A DNA stretch of 64,000 nucleotides, from positions 39,011,820-39,075,819 of the forward strand of contig OZ022238.1 of assembly GCA_963978895.1 (NCBI GenBank). The letters run 5' to 3'. This stretch comes from Erpobdella octoculata. Lineage: Eukaryota; Annelida; Clitellata; Hirudinida; Erpobdellidae. The position numbers were made by a program, and so were the translations under genes. Under the pieces are notes generated by a model. It did not search any database. It was not told the origin of the DNA and was given only the letters and a program-made list of their open reading frames with translations. Each line of letters begins with the position of its first letter. Within the stretch, counting starts at the first letter, position 1. Positions 35,864-47,290 of this stretch are shown here, piece after piece.

Positions 35864-37590
35864 CAGCCCCGCAACTAGACGTCATGCTCTGGGGGGGCGA
35901 GCTATCTCTAAAGGGGGGCGAAATGAAAATGGCCAAAAAACCACTAAAATTATATCGGGAGTTGAAAAGACAATGTAAATATTATATGTAAAACCAAGGT
36001 GCGTCAGCAACACCCATATTGTTTATTATTTTTATGACTTCATTTTGGATTTGCTGGAATAGTTTATAAAAATAAAATGACAAAAAGTGCAATAAATAAA
36101 AATAATCAATATTTATCGTAAATCTTTGCATTACAAAATTACTTTTCTGTTTTGTTTTGTAATTTAAACACAATCTTTCATTTTATATAGGTACACTTCA
36201 AGCTTCTATTCTGATATTTTAGGTTTTTGAGGTTGGATAGGCCAACTAGTGGGCCCCCTGAAGTGGTTTAACATGTATGGATAAACTACTTCCGGATAGC
36301 CCCCTCTCCCGGTCATCAGCTATCAGTTTTTATACAGAACAAATAAAAAAGTGTCTTTGAAAATATTTTGAAAAAGCAGCTCCGACTAGCTCCGTCATCA
36401 GTTTTTTGGAGGAAAAATTAAAGAAAGGCTTTAAAAAGTTTTAGATTTTTTTTCAAATATAAGTGGGCCGTGAGAAAACGTTGCATCCCAAGGTTTTGCT
36501 GAGATGTTTGCAGTGATGCGTTAATAAGTTAACCGCATTGGATAAAAAATACACTATATTGCAGGTGTGTTGATAGATACCCAACATTACCAATTTTGTG
36601 AGTATTCCTGAATACGCTGCTGTAGCCAGCTATGTACCAGAATAACGGTTTACAGGCTTATAAAGTTCAAAAAGGTACATAACTTAGAATTTTTCAGTAA
36701 GGGGGGAGGGCGAAATACACTGCCTTATCTAGCTAAACACTATATAACAGGTTTATAAAGTTAAAAAAAGTACATGTCTTAGAATTTTTCGGGGGTGGGG
36801 GGGCGAAATTCGCTGCCTTATCGAGCTATGAACTTGTATACAGGTTCGAAAAAATAGGTACGTATCTTAGAATTTGGGGGGGGGGGGCGAAATCTGCTGC
36901 CTTATCCAGTTATGAACTTATATAATGGTTAACAGGTTTGAAAAAGTAGGTACATATCATAGAATTTGGGGGGGGGGCAAAATCCGCTGCCTTATCCAGT
37001 TATGAACTTTTATAACATTTTACAGGTTTATAAAGTTCGAAAAAGTAGGTACATATCTTAGAATTGGGGGGGGGGAGAGAAATACGCTGTTTTATCCAGC
37101 TAATAACAGGTTTATAAAGTTCAAAAAAGTACATGTCTTAGAATTTTTCAGGAGGGGGGCGAAATCCGCTCCCTTATTATCGAGCTATGAACATGTATAC
37201 AGGTTCGAAAAAATAGGTACATATCTTGAATTTGGGGGGGGCGAAATCCGCTGCCTTATCCAGTTATGAACTTTTATAACGGTTTACAGGCTTATAAAGT
37301 TCAAAACATTACATGCCTTAGAATTTTTCAGGAGGGGGGCGAAATCCGCTGCCTTATCCAGTTATGAGCTTGTATAACGGTTGAAAGGTTTATAAAGTTC
37401 GAAAAAGTAAGTACATATCTTAGAATTGGGGGGGCGAAATACGCTGTTTTATCCAGCTATTTACTTGTGTAACGGTTAACAGGTTTATAAATTTCAAAAA
37501 ACTACATATCTTAAAATTTTCTAGTGGGGGCGAAATATCTTATAGGGGGGGCTTTGCCCCCCCTCGCCCCCCCCCGTAGTTGCGGGCCTG
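35864..37590. mobile_element. hAT-type non-autonomous element with exact 8-bp target duplication and internal minisatellite
   Basis: Begins CAGCCCCGCAACTA (35864) and ends TAGTTGCGGGCCTG (37590); these are imperfect inverted ends. GTCCCAGC flanks both sides exactly (35856-35863 and 37591-37598). About 900 bp of the interior is a tandem array of a unit of roughly 100 bp. No transposase ORF is present. Confidence 0.9.
36630..37545. repeat. Minisatellite, about 100-bp unit
   Basis: About nine imperfect units. Each contains AACAGGTTTATAAAGTTC, GGTACATATCTTAGAATT, a G run of 5-10 and CGAAATCCGCTGCCTTATCC. The poly-G run and flanks vary most. Confidence 0.88.
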
Positions 37591-37598
37591 GTCCCAGC

Positions 37599-38188
37599 TT
37601 GACGAACAATTAGCATATTCTTATCCTAACCGGTTGCTTGAGCTTTCTTACCAAGACTTTTCTAACTCATTTTAAATTATTTTCATTAGCTCACACACCA
37701 TTGAGTATTTAGATTAGTTGATGAAAGCAGTATTTATCATACTTGTTGATTAATATCCAGTTACTTAAATCTCTGCTATTATTTTTCAATCTTTTAGTAT
37801 CTTTAGTCTATTTTATCTTGATGATTCAGTGGACAATTTTGTAAAAATGAAAGAACGTCGATACCCTTTGTTACATTCATAATTTAAACGCTTTTAGTCT
37901 GCATTCAACATTAAATAAAAGTTAACTTTTTTAAACTGTTTTTTAACTAATAAGATGATTTAAATGAAAATGTATATTGGGATGGTCATTTTTGTTTGAA
38001 GATTGTCTGCGTTTAAATTAAAAAAATCTTCGCATCCTCAACATTTTGCTGAATCCACGCCTCTGAAAATAACTAACAATATTTTATACGGCTGGCTTTA
38101 TGCTAAAAATAGAATTGTACGTAGATATTGAAAATTCTACAAATAAATTTTTAATAAAGTTATTTAGTCTTGCATAACAGATTTCAAA
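37599..38188. other. Repeat-derived intergenic DNA, Helitron target
   Basis: Includes the second copy of the 35330 block. From 38070 there is a repeat (AACTAACAATATTTTATACG ... GCATAACAGATTTCAAA) that continues after the Helitron dimer at 41159. It is present uninterrupted at 51950-52185. Confidence 0.7.
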
Positions 38189-39473
38189 TCTATATATATA
38201 AAAGAACATGTCCTGACTGACTGACTGACTGACTGACTGATAATTAACGCCGAGCTCAAACGCCTCATCCTAGGAACGTGAAATTTGGAACTTATATTAC
38301 TTTTATTGAGTAAGCATCCACTAAGAAAGGATTTTTGAAAATTTTGCTCCTGAGGGGAAGAAACTGGAAAACAAACTTTTTTCTAAAACAATATATATCT
38401 CGAAAACCAAAAATGAGGAAATTTTGAAATTTGGTATATGGATTCTTCTTGAAAAATAAAAAGATACGTGTTTCACCATTTTTTGAAAATTAGGTTTCCC
38501 GGACCTCAAATGTGGGTTGGAAAATTGGGTTATTTGGTTTTTAAAGTAGCTGCTACTCAAAAACTGTAAATACCACAGATGTAAAAATTAGTATTTAGTT
38601 TCTATTCTAAAAATAAAGATATACGTGTTTCACCATTTTTTACAAATTTGGTTTCCAGGACCTTAAATGTGGGGTGGACAATAGGATTACATGGTTTTTA
38701 AAGTAGCTGCTACTCAAAAACTGTGAATGCTACAACAATAAAAATTAGTATTTAGTTTCTACTCTAACAATAATGATATACGTGTTTCACCATTTTTGAA
38801 AATTTGGTTTCCAGGACTTCAAATGTAGGGTGGAAAATAGGGTTATTTGGTTTTTAAAGTAACTGCTACTCAACAACTGTAAATGCTACAAAAGTAAAAA
38901 TTAGTATTTAGTTTCTACTCTAAAAATAAAGATATATGTGTTTCACCATTTTTTGAAATTTTGGTTTTCAGGACTTCAAATGTGGGGTGGAAAAAGGTTT
39001 CTTTGGTTTTTAAAGTAACTGCTATTCAAAAACTGTGAATGCTACAGATGTCAAAATTAGTATTTAGTATTTACTCAAAAAACAATGATATAAGTGTTTC
39101 AACATTTTTAAAAAAGTTGGTTTCCAGGACCTCAAATGTGGGGTGGAAATAAGGGTTATTTGATTTCAAAATAACTGCTACTCAAAAACTGTAATAGTGA
39201 TTTTAGGGTCTTCAGTTGGGCCGCGCCAAACCTGAAGTCAAGGTGGGACGGGCCGAAGTTTTTTTTATCAAGTATATAGTACTTCTAGGCCTGTAAAAAT
39301 GGGCCGGGCCTAATTCACACAGGCTGTGCCGGGCCAGGAGTTTGGGTTTTTAAAACGGGCTGGGCTAAGTTGTCGACGGGCCGAGCCGAGACATAAAAAA
39401 TTGATCTCTAATATGGATGCACGGTTCAAACTCTCTAATTTCATGCAAGCGAAGCCGCTACGGGCACTGCTAG
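38189..39473 (+). mobile_element. Non-autonomous Helitron, family 2, first of a head-to-tail pair
   Basis: Begins TCTATATATATAAAAGAAC after host A and ends GGGCACTGCTAG, where the next copy starts with no base between. After the 5' end come a short (TGAC)n run and ATAATTAACGCCGAGCTCAA. The body holds about five repeats of a unit near 150 bp (GTTTCACCATTTTTTGAAA, TTGGTTTCCAGGACCTCAAA, GTAGCTGCTACTCAAAAACT). Then come GGGCCGGGCC-type blocks and the 3' end CGAAGCCGCTACGGGCACTG. It encodes no protein. Confidence 0.88.
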
Positions 39474-41158
39474 TCTATATATATAAAAGAACATGTCCTG
39501 ACAGTCGACTGACTGACTGACTGACTGACTGACTGACTGACTGACTGACTGACTGACTGACTGACTGACTGACTGACTGACTGACTGACTGACTGACTGA
39601 CTGACTGACTGACTGACTGACTGACTGACTGACTGACTGACTGACTGACTGACTGACTGACTGACTGACTGACTGACTGACTGACTGACTGACTGACTGA
39701 CTGACTGACTGACTGACTGACTGACTGACTGACTGACTGACTGACTGACTGACTGACTGACTGACTGACTGACTGACTGACTGACTGACTGACTGACTGA
39801 CTGACTGACTGACTGACTGACTGACTGACTGACTGACTGACTGACTGACTGACTGACTGACTGACTGACTGACTGACTGACTGACTGACTGACTGATAAT
39901 CAACGCCGAGCTCAAACGCCTCATCCAAGGAACGTGAAATTTGGAACTTATATTACTTTTATTGCGTAAGCATCCACTAAAAAAGGATTTTAAAAATTTT
40001 GCTGTTGAGGGGAAGAAACTGGAAAACAAACTTTTTTCTAAAATAATATATATCTCGAAAACCAAAAATGAGGAGATTTTGAAATTTGGTATATGGATTC
40101 TTCTTGAAAAATAAAAAAGATACGTTTTTCACCATTTTTTTGAAAATTCGGTTTCCCGGACCTCAAATGTGGGTTGGAAAATTGGGTTATTTGGTTTTTA
40201 AAGTAGCTGCTACTCAAAAACTGTGAATGCTACAGGAGTAAAAATTAGTATTTATTTTCTACTCCAAAAATAATAAAATACGTGTTTTACCATTTTTTGA
40301 AAATTTGGTTTCCAGGACTTCAAATGTGGGGTGGAAAATAGGGTTATTTGGTTTTTAAAGTAACTGCTACTCAAAAACTGTAAATACCACAGATGTAAAA
40401 ATTAGTATTTAGTTTCTATTCTAAAAATAATGATATACGTGTTTTACCATTTGTTTAAAATTTGGTTTCCAGGACCTCAAATGTGGGGTGGAAAATAAGG
40501 TTTTTTGGTTTTTAATGTAAATGCTACTCGAAAACTGTAGATGCTACAGGAGTAAAAATTAGTATTTGGTTTCTACTCCAAAAATAATGATATAAGTTTT
40601 ACCATTTTTTGAAAATTTGGTTTCCAGGACTTCAAATATGGGGTGGAAAATAGGGTTACATGGTTTTTAAAGTAACTGCTACTCAAAAACTGTAAGTGCT
40701 ACAGATGTGAAAATTAGTATTTGAGGTTTTGTGCCGGTTAAAAGTAGATGAGTTCAGTTTATCACCGGACGGACGGGCTAAGCCGTTATTTTAAGGTCTT
40801 CATACGACCCTGCCCAAACCTTAAATCAAGGTGGGACGGACCGAGATTTTTAACCAAGTATATAGAAATTTTAGTGATTTTAGGGTGTTCAGACGGGCCG
40901 GGCTAAACCTGAAGTCAAGGTGGGACGAGCCGAAGTTTTTCATCAAGTATATAGAACTTCTAGGCCTGCAAAAACGGGCCGGGCCCATATTAAACGGGCC
41001 GTGTTGGGCCAGGAATTTCGGTTTTTGAAACAGGCTGGGCCAAGTTGTCGACGGGCCGAGCCGAGACCTAAAAAATTGATCCGTGCAATACTCTACTATG
41101 TATGCACGGTTTAAATTCTCTAATTTCATGCGAGCGAAGCCGCTACGGGCACTGCTAG
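39474..41158 (+). mobile_element. Non-autonomous Helitron, family 2, second of a head-to-tail pair
   Basis: Starts TCTATATATATAAAAGAAC directly after the CTAG of the first copy and ends CTAG (41155-41158) before host T. It is the same layout as the first copy, with the (TGAC)n tract expanded to about 390 bp and a partial extra set of the internal repeats. The joint host sequence (AAATTGACTATA) is intact at 52066-52077, which fixes both outer ends. Confidence 0.9.
39503..39896. repeat. (TGAC)n microsatellite
   Basis: Nearly perfect tetranucleotide array inside the second Helitron copy. Long Ser-Val-Gln frames on the minus strand are products of the repeat. Confidence 0.98.
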
Positions 41159-41290
41159 TTGACTATATAACAACACTTTAACTTCATGAACAAATTGAGA
41201 ATTTATATTCTAGCTTCTAACATCTTCCAATGGGGAATTCAAATGTTCCTCAAATGTTATAATGAGCATAGTGGTTGATTTATTGGGAAT
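41159..41290. repeat. Right part of the repeat split by the Helitron dimer
   Basis: TGACTATATAACAACA ... TAGCTTCTAACATCTTCC ... CATAGTGGTT matches 52069-52185. It joins 37599-38188 on the left. Confidence 0.85.
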
Positions 41291-42446
41291 GATTTAAATC
41301 AAACGATTTACAAATCACAATTTAAATCACTTTTTGTGATTTTTGAGCTTGATTTAAATTAAAAAAAATATACTAATTTGTGACTCTGATTTAAGTCACA
41401 TTTTGAGCGATTTTTATTTAAAATCACAAATCATTATCTAAAATCGATATTACTTTTACTTATTTATTTATGTTAATACTTTAACACTGTGTTTGATATT
41501 TTATGTTGATGTTTGTAAACAATTTGGCTGAATCCAGTAGTAGTTTCCAGTTGCCAGCAGTTTTAGACGGCAAATTCTTTAGCACATAGACTTTTAAGGC
41601 TATGCTTTAGCATTACTAAGAATGAAAATGGGAAAGTTCTTGCAAAGTGTTTGAATTTTGTTAACAAAAGCATAAGTGGAACACTTCAATCTACAAGTAA
41701 CTTCATCAGACATGTCAATGTGGGTAGCGTATAGGCTACAGCACACATAGTTGCATAAAGTAGCAGTATCAACTAGCAAGTTAACAACTTAACACTATAT
41801 AAATGCGATACCAATTTGACCTAACTGATTATTTGATCACTATTTTTAATTTGTTACTATCTTCTGAATGGACGCAAGTGCCGAAATAACATAAATATCT
41901 GATCCAATGTGGCTTACCCAAGCCTTGTAAAATCTTTTGAAGAACACAGGATGGCTAAAAGATCAGGAAGCATTAATCAGTCAGAATCAAAAAGGATAAA
42001 GATGGAAACACCAATTGTTGCCGAATATGTTGATAGCAATCGGGGAAAATCAATAACGCAAAATCAAGTTGACAAGTTAATTATGCAATACGTGGTATGT
42101 GAAATGCGTCCATTAGCAACAGTTGAGAAGCTAGCTTTTAAAGCACTTGTCGAAGGATTGTCTGGTAACAAGAAAGTTATGTGTCGCAAAACGCTTTCGA
42201 GTAAACTTGAAGAGAAATACACTGAAATGCTGTCTAGCATAACTGAAAAAATGAAAACTGACAAGTGGATATCCGCAACTGCTGATATATGGTCTGCCAA
42301 CACTCACTTACTGAACAAGTTTCGAGTAGTGATTTACGTGATTTAAATACATTTATGTTTGATTTTGATTCAAATCACTTTTCAGTGACTGATCTTGAGC
42401 TGATTTACAAATCATTTTTGAGTCTGTGATTTGTGATTTTGATTTA
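41290..42446 (+). pseudogene. hAT element remnant with BED finger and N-terminal transposase
   Basis: Both sides carry subterminal clusters of GATTTAAATCA/GATTTGTGATTT (41300-41450 and 42330-42440). Between them, on the plus strand, are a BED-type finger fragment (VLAKCLNF ... STSNFIRHV, about 41635-41730) and the N-terminal transposase region (ORF 41909-42346; SITQNQVDKLIMQYVV, KWISATADIWSAN). The catalytic core and dimerisation domain are missing, and the LINE at 42447 cuts the right end. It is inactive. Confidence 0.75.
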
Positions 42447-42776
42447 TTTATTTATTTATTTATTTATTGGTACACAAACAGAGGGACCCAAAGGGCCACT
42501 AATACTGTTCGGACAGAACACAATAAAAACTAAAGAAAAACAAAACAAAATAAACCGTCTGATGTGAGGCGACGAGCCAGGCAAAAGTAAAACAGAAAAG
42601 TTTTGTTCAAAATATAAACTATATGACTATATATGAATATTAACTAATACATAATAGATGGATTAGTAACAACAAGGTAATCAGATAAATATTTGTATTT
42701 AGATCTAGGTACCAGATAGATACTAGTTTTTAAATGAGGATGTCACAGAAGGAGTAATAATAGAGCAATCAGATAT

Positions 42777-45614
42777 CTATTTATATGTGAGAAAGTTTGA
42801 TAGGTTGGCTTCCGCTACGAGACATTTAAACCTACTGAGAGTAGTTGAACTGACAATATCGCTAGGCAATTGGTTCCATATATTAATAATACGATTAGTA
42901 TAGAAAAATTTGGTAACATCAACTCTATTAAAGACAGATTTTAGCTTGAACTGGTGACCCCTAGTGGAATGATACATGGAGAACTGAAAACTATGTTTTA
43001 AGTCGGAATCAATAAAACCGTTCAAAAAGCTGTAGCACAAACAAAGATCACTGATGAGTCTTCGGTGTTCAAGTGATGGGAGATTGAGAGTTTTGAGTCT
43101 CACCGCATACGGAAGGTTCTTGAGAGCCGGGATCGCCTTGGTGAATCTTTTTTGAATTCTTTCGATATCGTCAATAAGATATCGGTGATGAGGATTCCAC
43201 ACCTGCGAGCAATACTCCAGAAGAGGTCGAACATATGTGCAAAAAGCTTGCTTAAGCAAATCTGGATCTTTAGATGTAAATGATTTAATGATGAGACGCG
43301 ATCTCACAGACGCAACATGAACGATATTTGCCACGTGATATTTGAAACTCAGGCTAGCATCCACAATTACTCCTAGGTCTCTGATATGATCAACGTTCTT
43401 TAGTTGGTAAGAGTCAATGGTGTAGATGGGAGATTTAAGTTTTGCACCTGCGGGACCAAAAATAGAGAGAACAAAACATTTTTCCAGTGCCAAGTTCAAC
43501 TGCCAGTCTTTGCTCCATACCAGCAAGTGGTCAATTGCCTTCTGTAAGTTGTTGGCATTAGGCTGGACAGGTACATACAGTTTGATGTCATCGGCAAATA
43601 GTTTAACTGAGATCGATCCCAACTCCACACTATCTGTAACATCGTTAATATAGATCAGGAACAGAGTTGGACCGAGAACACTGCCTTGCGGAACCCCGCT
43701 TGTAACAGCTCTTGGCTCAGACAGGCTACGGTCTATCTGAACCATCTGGCGGCGATCCTTTAAAAAGTCAGTGATCCATGCCAATAGATCTCCAGCTATT
43801 CCATAAGCTTCCAACTTTCTTTTTAATTTGAAATGAGAAATGGAATCAAAGGCCTTTTGAAAATCAAAATAAATTATATCCGTGCGTCTGCGTTCCTCCA
43901 TTGACAATGACCAGTCAGATACACATTCAAGTAGATTAGTACAGGTTGACCTTGACTGTAAAAATCCATGTTGGTGTCGAGAGATGAGATTGTGTTCAAT
44001 TAAATAGTGTTGCATGGTTTTATTAATTATTTTCTCCATAATGCGACAACAGGTACAAGTTAGAGAAATGGGTCGGTAATTAGAAGGATTGCTGGTGGGA
44101 CCTTTTTTATGGATGGGTTGAATAAATGCTGTTTTCCACTCTTTTGGTAGTATTTTAGATTTTAAAGACGTGTGGAAAATATGACAAAGAGGCGTTGCTA
44201 GACTGAAAGCGCATTTCTTCAAAAGTAGGTTCGGAATGCCATCTGGACCAAGAGAACATGAGTTATTGAGAGATTTTAGCGTTTTCACAACGGTCGACGG
44301 CGTAAAGGAGACGTCCTCCAAGGAGCTCGGTGATCGAGGATCCAACATGGGATTAACGCCATTGTCGAATGTAAACACGCTTGCAAAATAGTTATTGAAA
44401 ATGTTGGCAATTTCGGTAGCGTCAGATGTAGAGTTGCCATTTCCCGAATCAATGCTACCAATTCGAGGATGAGTAAATAGCTTACTGCTGACGTACCTGT
44501 AAAACGTTCCAATGTTACCCCCCAAGATAAGTTTTCTCTCAGTGGTAACTTGAACTTCCTTGGCCAATTTAGAACATTTCTTTGAAAACTCGACATAGCA
44601 AACCTTGTGTTTCAAAGCATCAGTAGCCTTCCATCTCTTCCAAAACCACAACTTGGCCTTATAAATCATTCTAAGAATTTTCGGAGTTTTTTTTTCTTTT
44701 TTTGACCTTGATCCTTTAATACACAGAGGAACAAAATATGTCATAGCCATGTCCAACTGTTGTTTAAAGATCGACCAACAGCTTTCCACATCAAAGCAGT
44801 ATTGAAAAACTTGATTCCAGTCGATGTCACTTAGATAGTAATTCATTTCCTCAAAACGTGCTCGTTTGAAGTCGTAGATATGTTGATTAGACGCACCAGT
44901 AGTTGAGACGGAGTCGCTAGTCCGGAATACAATCAAATTGTGGTCGCTGGTAGCTATTGGGCAAACAACATCAATTTTTGCAATAAACATGTGGTCAGTA
45001 GAAAGAATCAAGTCAAGAGTGCTCTCGCCACGAGTATGCTGGAACACAAATTGATGAAGTCCTAGATCGTTAAATAGATTCATGAATATCGTGTAGATTT
45101 TATTATTGGGATGAGAAAACTGTAACCAGTTGATGTCAGGTAGATTGAAATCTCCCATTAGGCATAGTGTGTGATTTGTTGAACAGATTATTTTTAAACA
45201 CTCAATACTATCGATGGCATATTGATGAGCTTCCATGTCAAAACCTCCACTTCGGTAGTAGGCTATAATTCTACATGGAGTTGTATTCAGACGAATGTCA
45301 ATGCAGACAACCTCAATATGCTTGAACTGATTTGGTATTTGGATGAGTTTAAAGACAACGTCCTCTCTAATTATGAGAGCCACACCACCTCCTCTGGTTT
45401 CTCTATCCCAGCGACATGCAGAATATCCTCTAGGTAAAAATAAACTGTCGGGATCGTCTTTAGTAAGCCAGGTTTCAATAACACAAAAAATAAAAGGTTT
45501 ATAATCTTCTAAAAATAGAGCAACTTCCGCAATCTTGTTATTTATACTTCTTAAGTTAGTTAAAGCCATGCGACTTCCAGGTTTAAATCCGAAAGGGCTG
45601 GCCACTTCCACCAT
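42777..45614 (-). CDS. LINE ORF2: endonuclease-reverse transcriptase
   Basis: An intact 945-residue protein. The N-terminal apurinic-like endonuclease shows VIETWL, LMGDFNLPDINW and SDHNLIVF. The reverse transcriptase shows NYRPISLTCTCCRIMEKII, YFDFQKAFDSI, SGVPQGSVLGP and the catalytic FADD (LFADDIKLYV). The tail (EYCSQVWNPHHRYLIDDIE, RIQKRFTKAIPAL) is typical of CR1/Jockey-group elements. There is no RNase H domain. The ATG at 45612-45614 overlaps the end of ORF1 by 32 bp in another frame. The undamaged length suggests a recent insertion. Confidence 0.93.
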   Translation of the reverse strand: MVEVASPFGFKPGSRMALTNLRSINNKIAEVALFLEDYKPFIFCVIETWLTKDDPDSLFLPRGYSACRWDRETRGGGVALIIREDVVFKLIQIPNQFKHIEVVCIDIRLNTTPCRIIAYYRSGGFDMEAHQYAIDSIECLKIICSTNHTLCLMGDFNLPDINWLQFSHPNNKIYTIFMNLFNDLGLHQFVFQHTRGESTLDLILSTDHMFIAKIDVVCPIATSDHNLIVFRTSDSVSTTGASNQHIYDFKRARFEEMNYYLSDIDWNQVFQYCFDVESCWSIFKQQLDMAMTYFVPLCIKGSRSKKEKKTPKILRMIYKAKLWFWKRWKATDALKHKVCYVEFSKKCSKLAKEVQVTTERKLILGGNIGTFYRYVSSKLFTHPRIGSIDSGNGNSTSDATEIANIFNNYFASVFTFDNGVNPMLDPRSPSSLEDVSFTPSTVVKTLKSLNNSCSLGPDGIPNLLLKKCAFSLATPLCHIFHTSLKSKILPKEWKTAFIQPIHKKGPTSNPSNYRPISLTCTCCRIMEKIINKTMQHYLIEHNLISRHQHGFLQSRSTCTNLLECVSDWSLSMEERRRTDIIYFDFQKAFDSISHFKLKRKLEAYGIAGDLLAWITDFLKDRRQMVQIDRSLSEPRAVTSGVPQGSVLGPTLFLIYINDVTDSVELGSISVKLFADDIKLYVPVQPNANNLQKAIDHLLVWSKDWQLNLALEKCFVLSIFGPAGAKLKSPIYTIDSYQLKNVDHIRDLGVIVDASLSFKYHVANIVHVASVRSRLIIKSFTSKDPDLLKQAFCTYVRPLLEYCSQVWNPHHRYLIDDIERIQKRFTKAIPALKNLPYAVRLKTLNLPSLEHRRLISDLCLCYSFLNGFIDSDLKHSFQFSMYHSTRGHQFKLKSVFNRVDVTKFFYTNRIINIWNQLPSDIVSSTTLSRFKCLVAEANLSNFLTYK

Positions 45615-45951
45615 CAGTCAGCAGCTTTGGCACACCTTGCACGGACCCTTTCACTTTTTCGCGTCTTTCACATCGTCGCAGGTAATTTTGATGGGCCTGT
45701 TCCTTAGTGAGATCGCGGTTAATGAAAACTCGCTTGGCGCCGTCATCCTTAGAAGCTCGAAGAAGCATGGAAGACTGTATCAGATCATCCACAGCCTCGG
45801 CACTAGAAAGAGTCACACAAATGAGTGTCTTGGATTGGTTTGGGTTCTTATTCAATCGTCGTGTCCTCAGAACTTTTGGCTTCACCGTCAGGTGGTTTTC
45901 ACAAAAATTTGAGATAGTAATGGAGTCAGAAACAGCATCATCCAACATCAT
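45583..45951 (-). CDS. LINE ORF1 C-terminal fragment
   Basis: A 3' part of ORF1, overlapping ORF2. The segment RVFINRDLTKEQAHQNYLRR matches the conserved end of Jockey/CR1 ORF1 RNA-binding proteins. The N-terminal part with zinc knuckles or PHD is absent because the element is 5'-truncated, so the first Met used here is not the native start. Confidence 0.7.
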   Translation of the reverse strand: MMLDDAVSDSITISNFCENHLTVKPKVLRTRRLNKNPNQSKTLICVTLSSAEAVDDLIQSSMLLRASKDDGAKRVFINRDLTKEQAHQNYLRRCERREKVKGSVQGVPKLLTDGGSGQPFRI

Positions 45952-45969
45952 TCCAGAAATAACAGCATT

Positions 45970-47290
45970 AGTGTTCAGTATTTATTCGAAAAATAAAGAT
46001 ATACGTGTTTTACCCATTTTAGAATATTTGGTTTCCAGGACCTCAAATGTGGGGTAAAAAAACTAAAAATGTAAAAGTTTTAAAACAAATTTTTTTATAA
46101 AACAAGGATTATCTCAAAAACCAAAAATAAGAAAGTTTTGAAATTTGGTATCTAGATTCTTCTTAAAAAATATAAAAACACGTGTTTAACCATTTTTAAA
46201 AATTTGGTTTTCAGGACCTCAAATGTGGGGTGGAAAATAGGGTGATTTGATTTTTAGAATAACTGCTACTCAAAAACTGTAAATGCTACACATTTAAAAT
46301 TAGTATTTAGTATCTAGGTACTCAAAAGATAAAGATATAAGTATTTTATCAATTTTTGATAATTTGGTTTCCAGGACCTCAAATGTGGGGTTGAAATAAG
46401 AATTTGATTAAAAACTCCAAAAACTAAAAATTTTAAAGTTTTGCAATTTAGTACCAAGATTATTTTAACAAAATGACAAATTAAATGTTTTATTAATTTT
46501 TGAAAATTTAGTTTCCAGGACTTCAAATGTGGAGGGGAAATAGGGTTATATTTTTTTTAAATAACAGCGACTCTGAAACTAAAAATACTACAAATATAAA
46601 AATTATTAACTAGATACTTGTTAAAGGATGAAGATACAAATGTTTTACCAATTTTTTTTGTTCTGATTTCCAGGACTACAAAATGTAAAGCGGAGAAAAA
46701 GATTATATTTGCCTGAAAACTCAATAAATAAAAATGTAAAAACATTAAAATTCAGTATTAAGGTTTTTTTTTACAAAATTATAAGATACGTGTTTCATTA
46801 TTTTTAAAAAAAAATTAGTTTCAAAGTAACGGTTTTGTGCCCGTTAAAACTGGTTGAGTGCAGGCTTTGACTTTTGTGCTTATGAAACGGGACAGTTCGG
46901 GTCTAAATAACAAGCCAGGCCTGAAGTTTTCTGTCTATGAAATAAGCCGGACCGGGTCTAAAAAAATCCGTGTAGGGCACTGTAGATTAGAGTGCAGCAC
47001 GGACCGGGCCAGGCCGTGATTTTAGGGTCTTAAGACCGGATGGGACAAACCGACAAACCTGAAGTAAAAGTGGGACGGGTCGTATTTTTCGCTAAGTATA
47101 TAGAAATTTTAGGCCAGTAAAAACGGCCCAGGTCCTAATTAGACTGGCCGTGGCGAGCCTGAAATTTTTGCTTATAAAACGAGCCTGACCAAGCTGTCGA
47201 CGGACCGGACTGAGGCGGCCCGTAAAACATCGCCCCGTGCAGAACGCTACTGTGGATGCGTATTCTCCTTTTCAAGCGAGCGAAGATTGA
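45970..47290 (+). mobile_element. Helitron family 2 fragment (3' part)
   Basis: Carries the same internal units as 38189-41158 (TTGGTTTCCAGGACCTCAAA five or more times), followed by the GGGCCGGGCC-type blocks and a decayed 3' end (CAAGCGAGCGAAG, no CTAG). It has no 5' end. It directly follows the LINE truncation point. Confidence 0.8.

Larger units (their letters stand above)
42447..45969 (-). mobile_element. Non-LTR retrotransposon (CR1/Jockey-like), 5'-truncated
   Basis: On the minus strand it has a partial ORF1, a complete ORF2, a 3' UTR and an (AAAT)n tail (42447-42470 on the plus strand). The 5' end stops inside ORF1 at about 45969 and abuts a Helitron family 2 fragment. The typical 5' truncation points to target-primed reverse transcription. 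I saw no clear target duplication. Confidence 0.9.

Noticed and set aside
39474..39896. CRISPR-like array
   Set aside because: A simple tetranucleotide repeat in an animal genome; no spacers and no cas genes.
39470..40065. Ser-Gln-Val repeat ORFs of 150-196 codons
   Set aside because: Pure translation of the (TGAC)n microsatellite inside a Helitron.
43426..43653. Plus-strand ORFs inside the LINE (also 45222, 45535, 45707)
   Set aside because: Shadows of the ORF1/ORF2 reading frames on the opposite strand.
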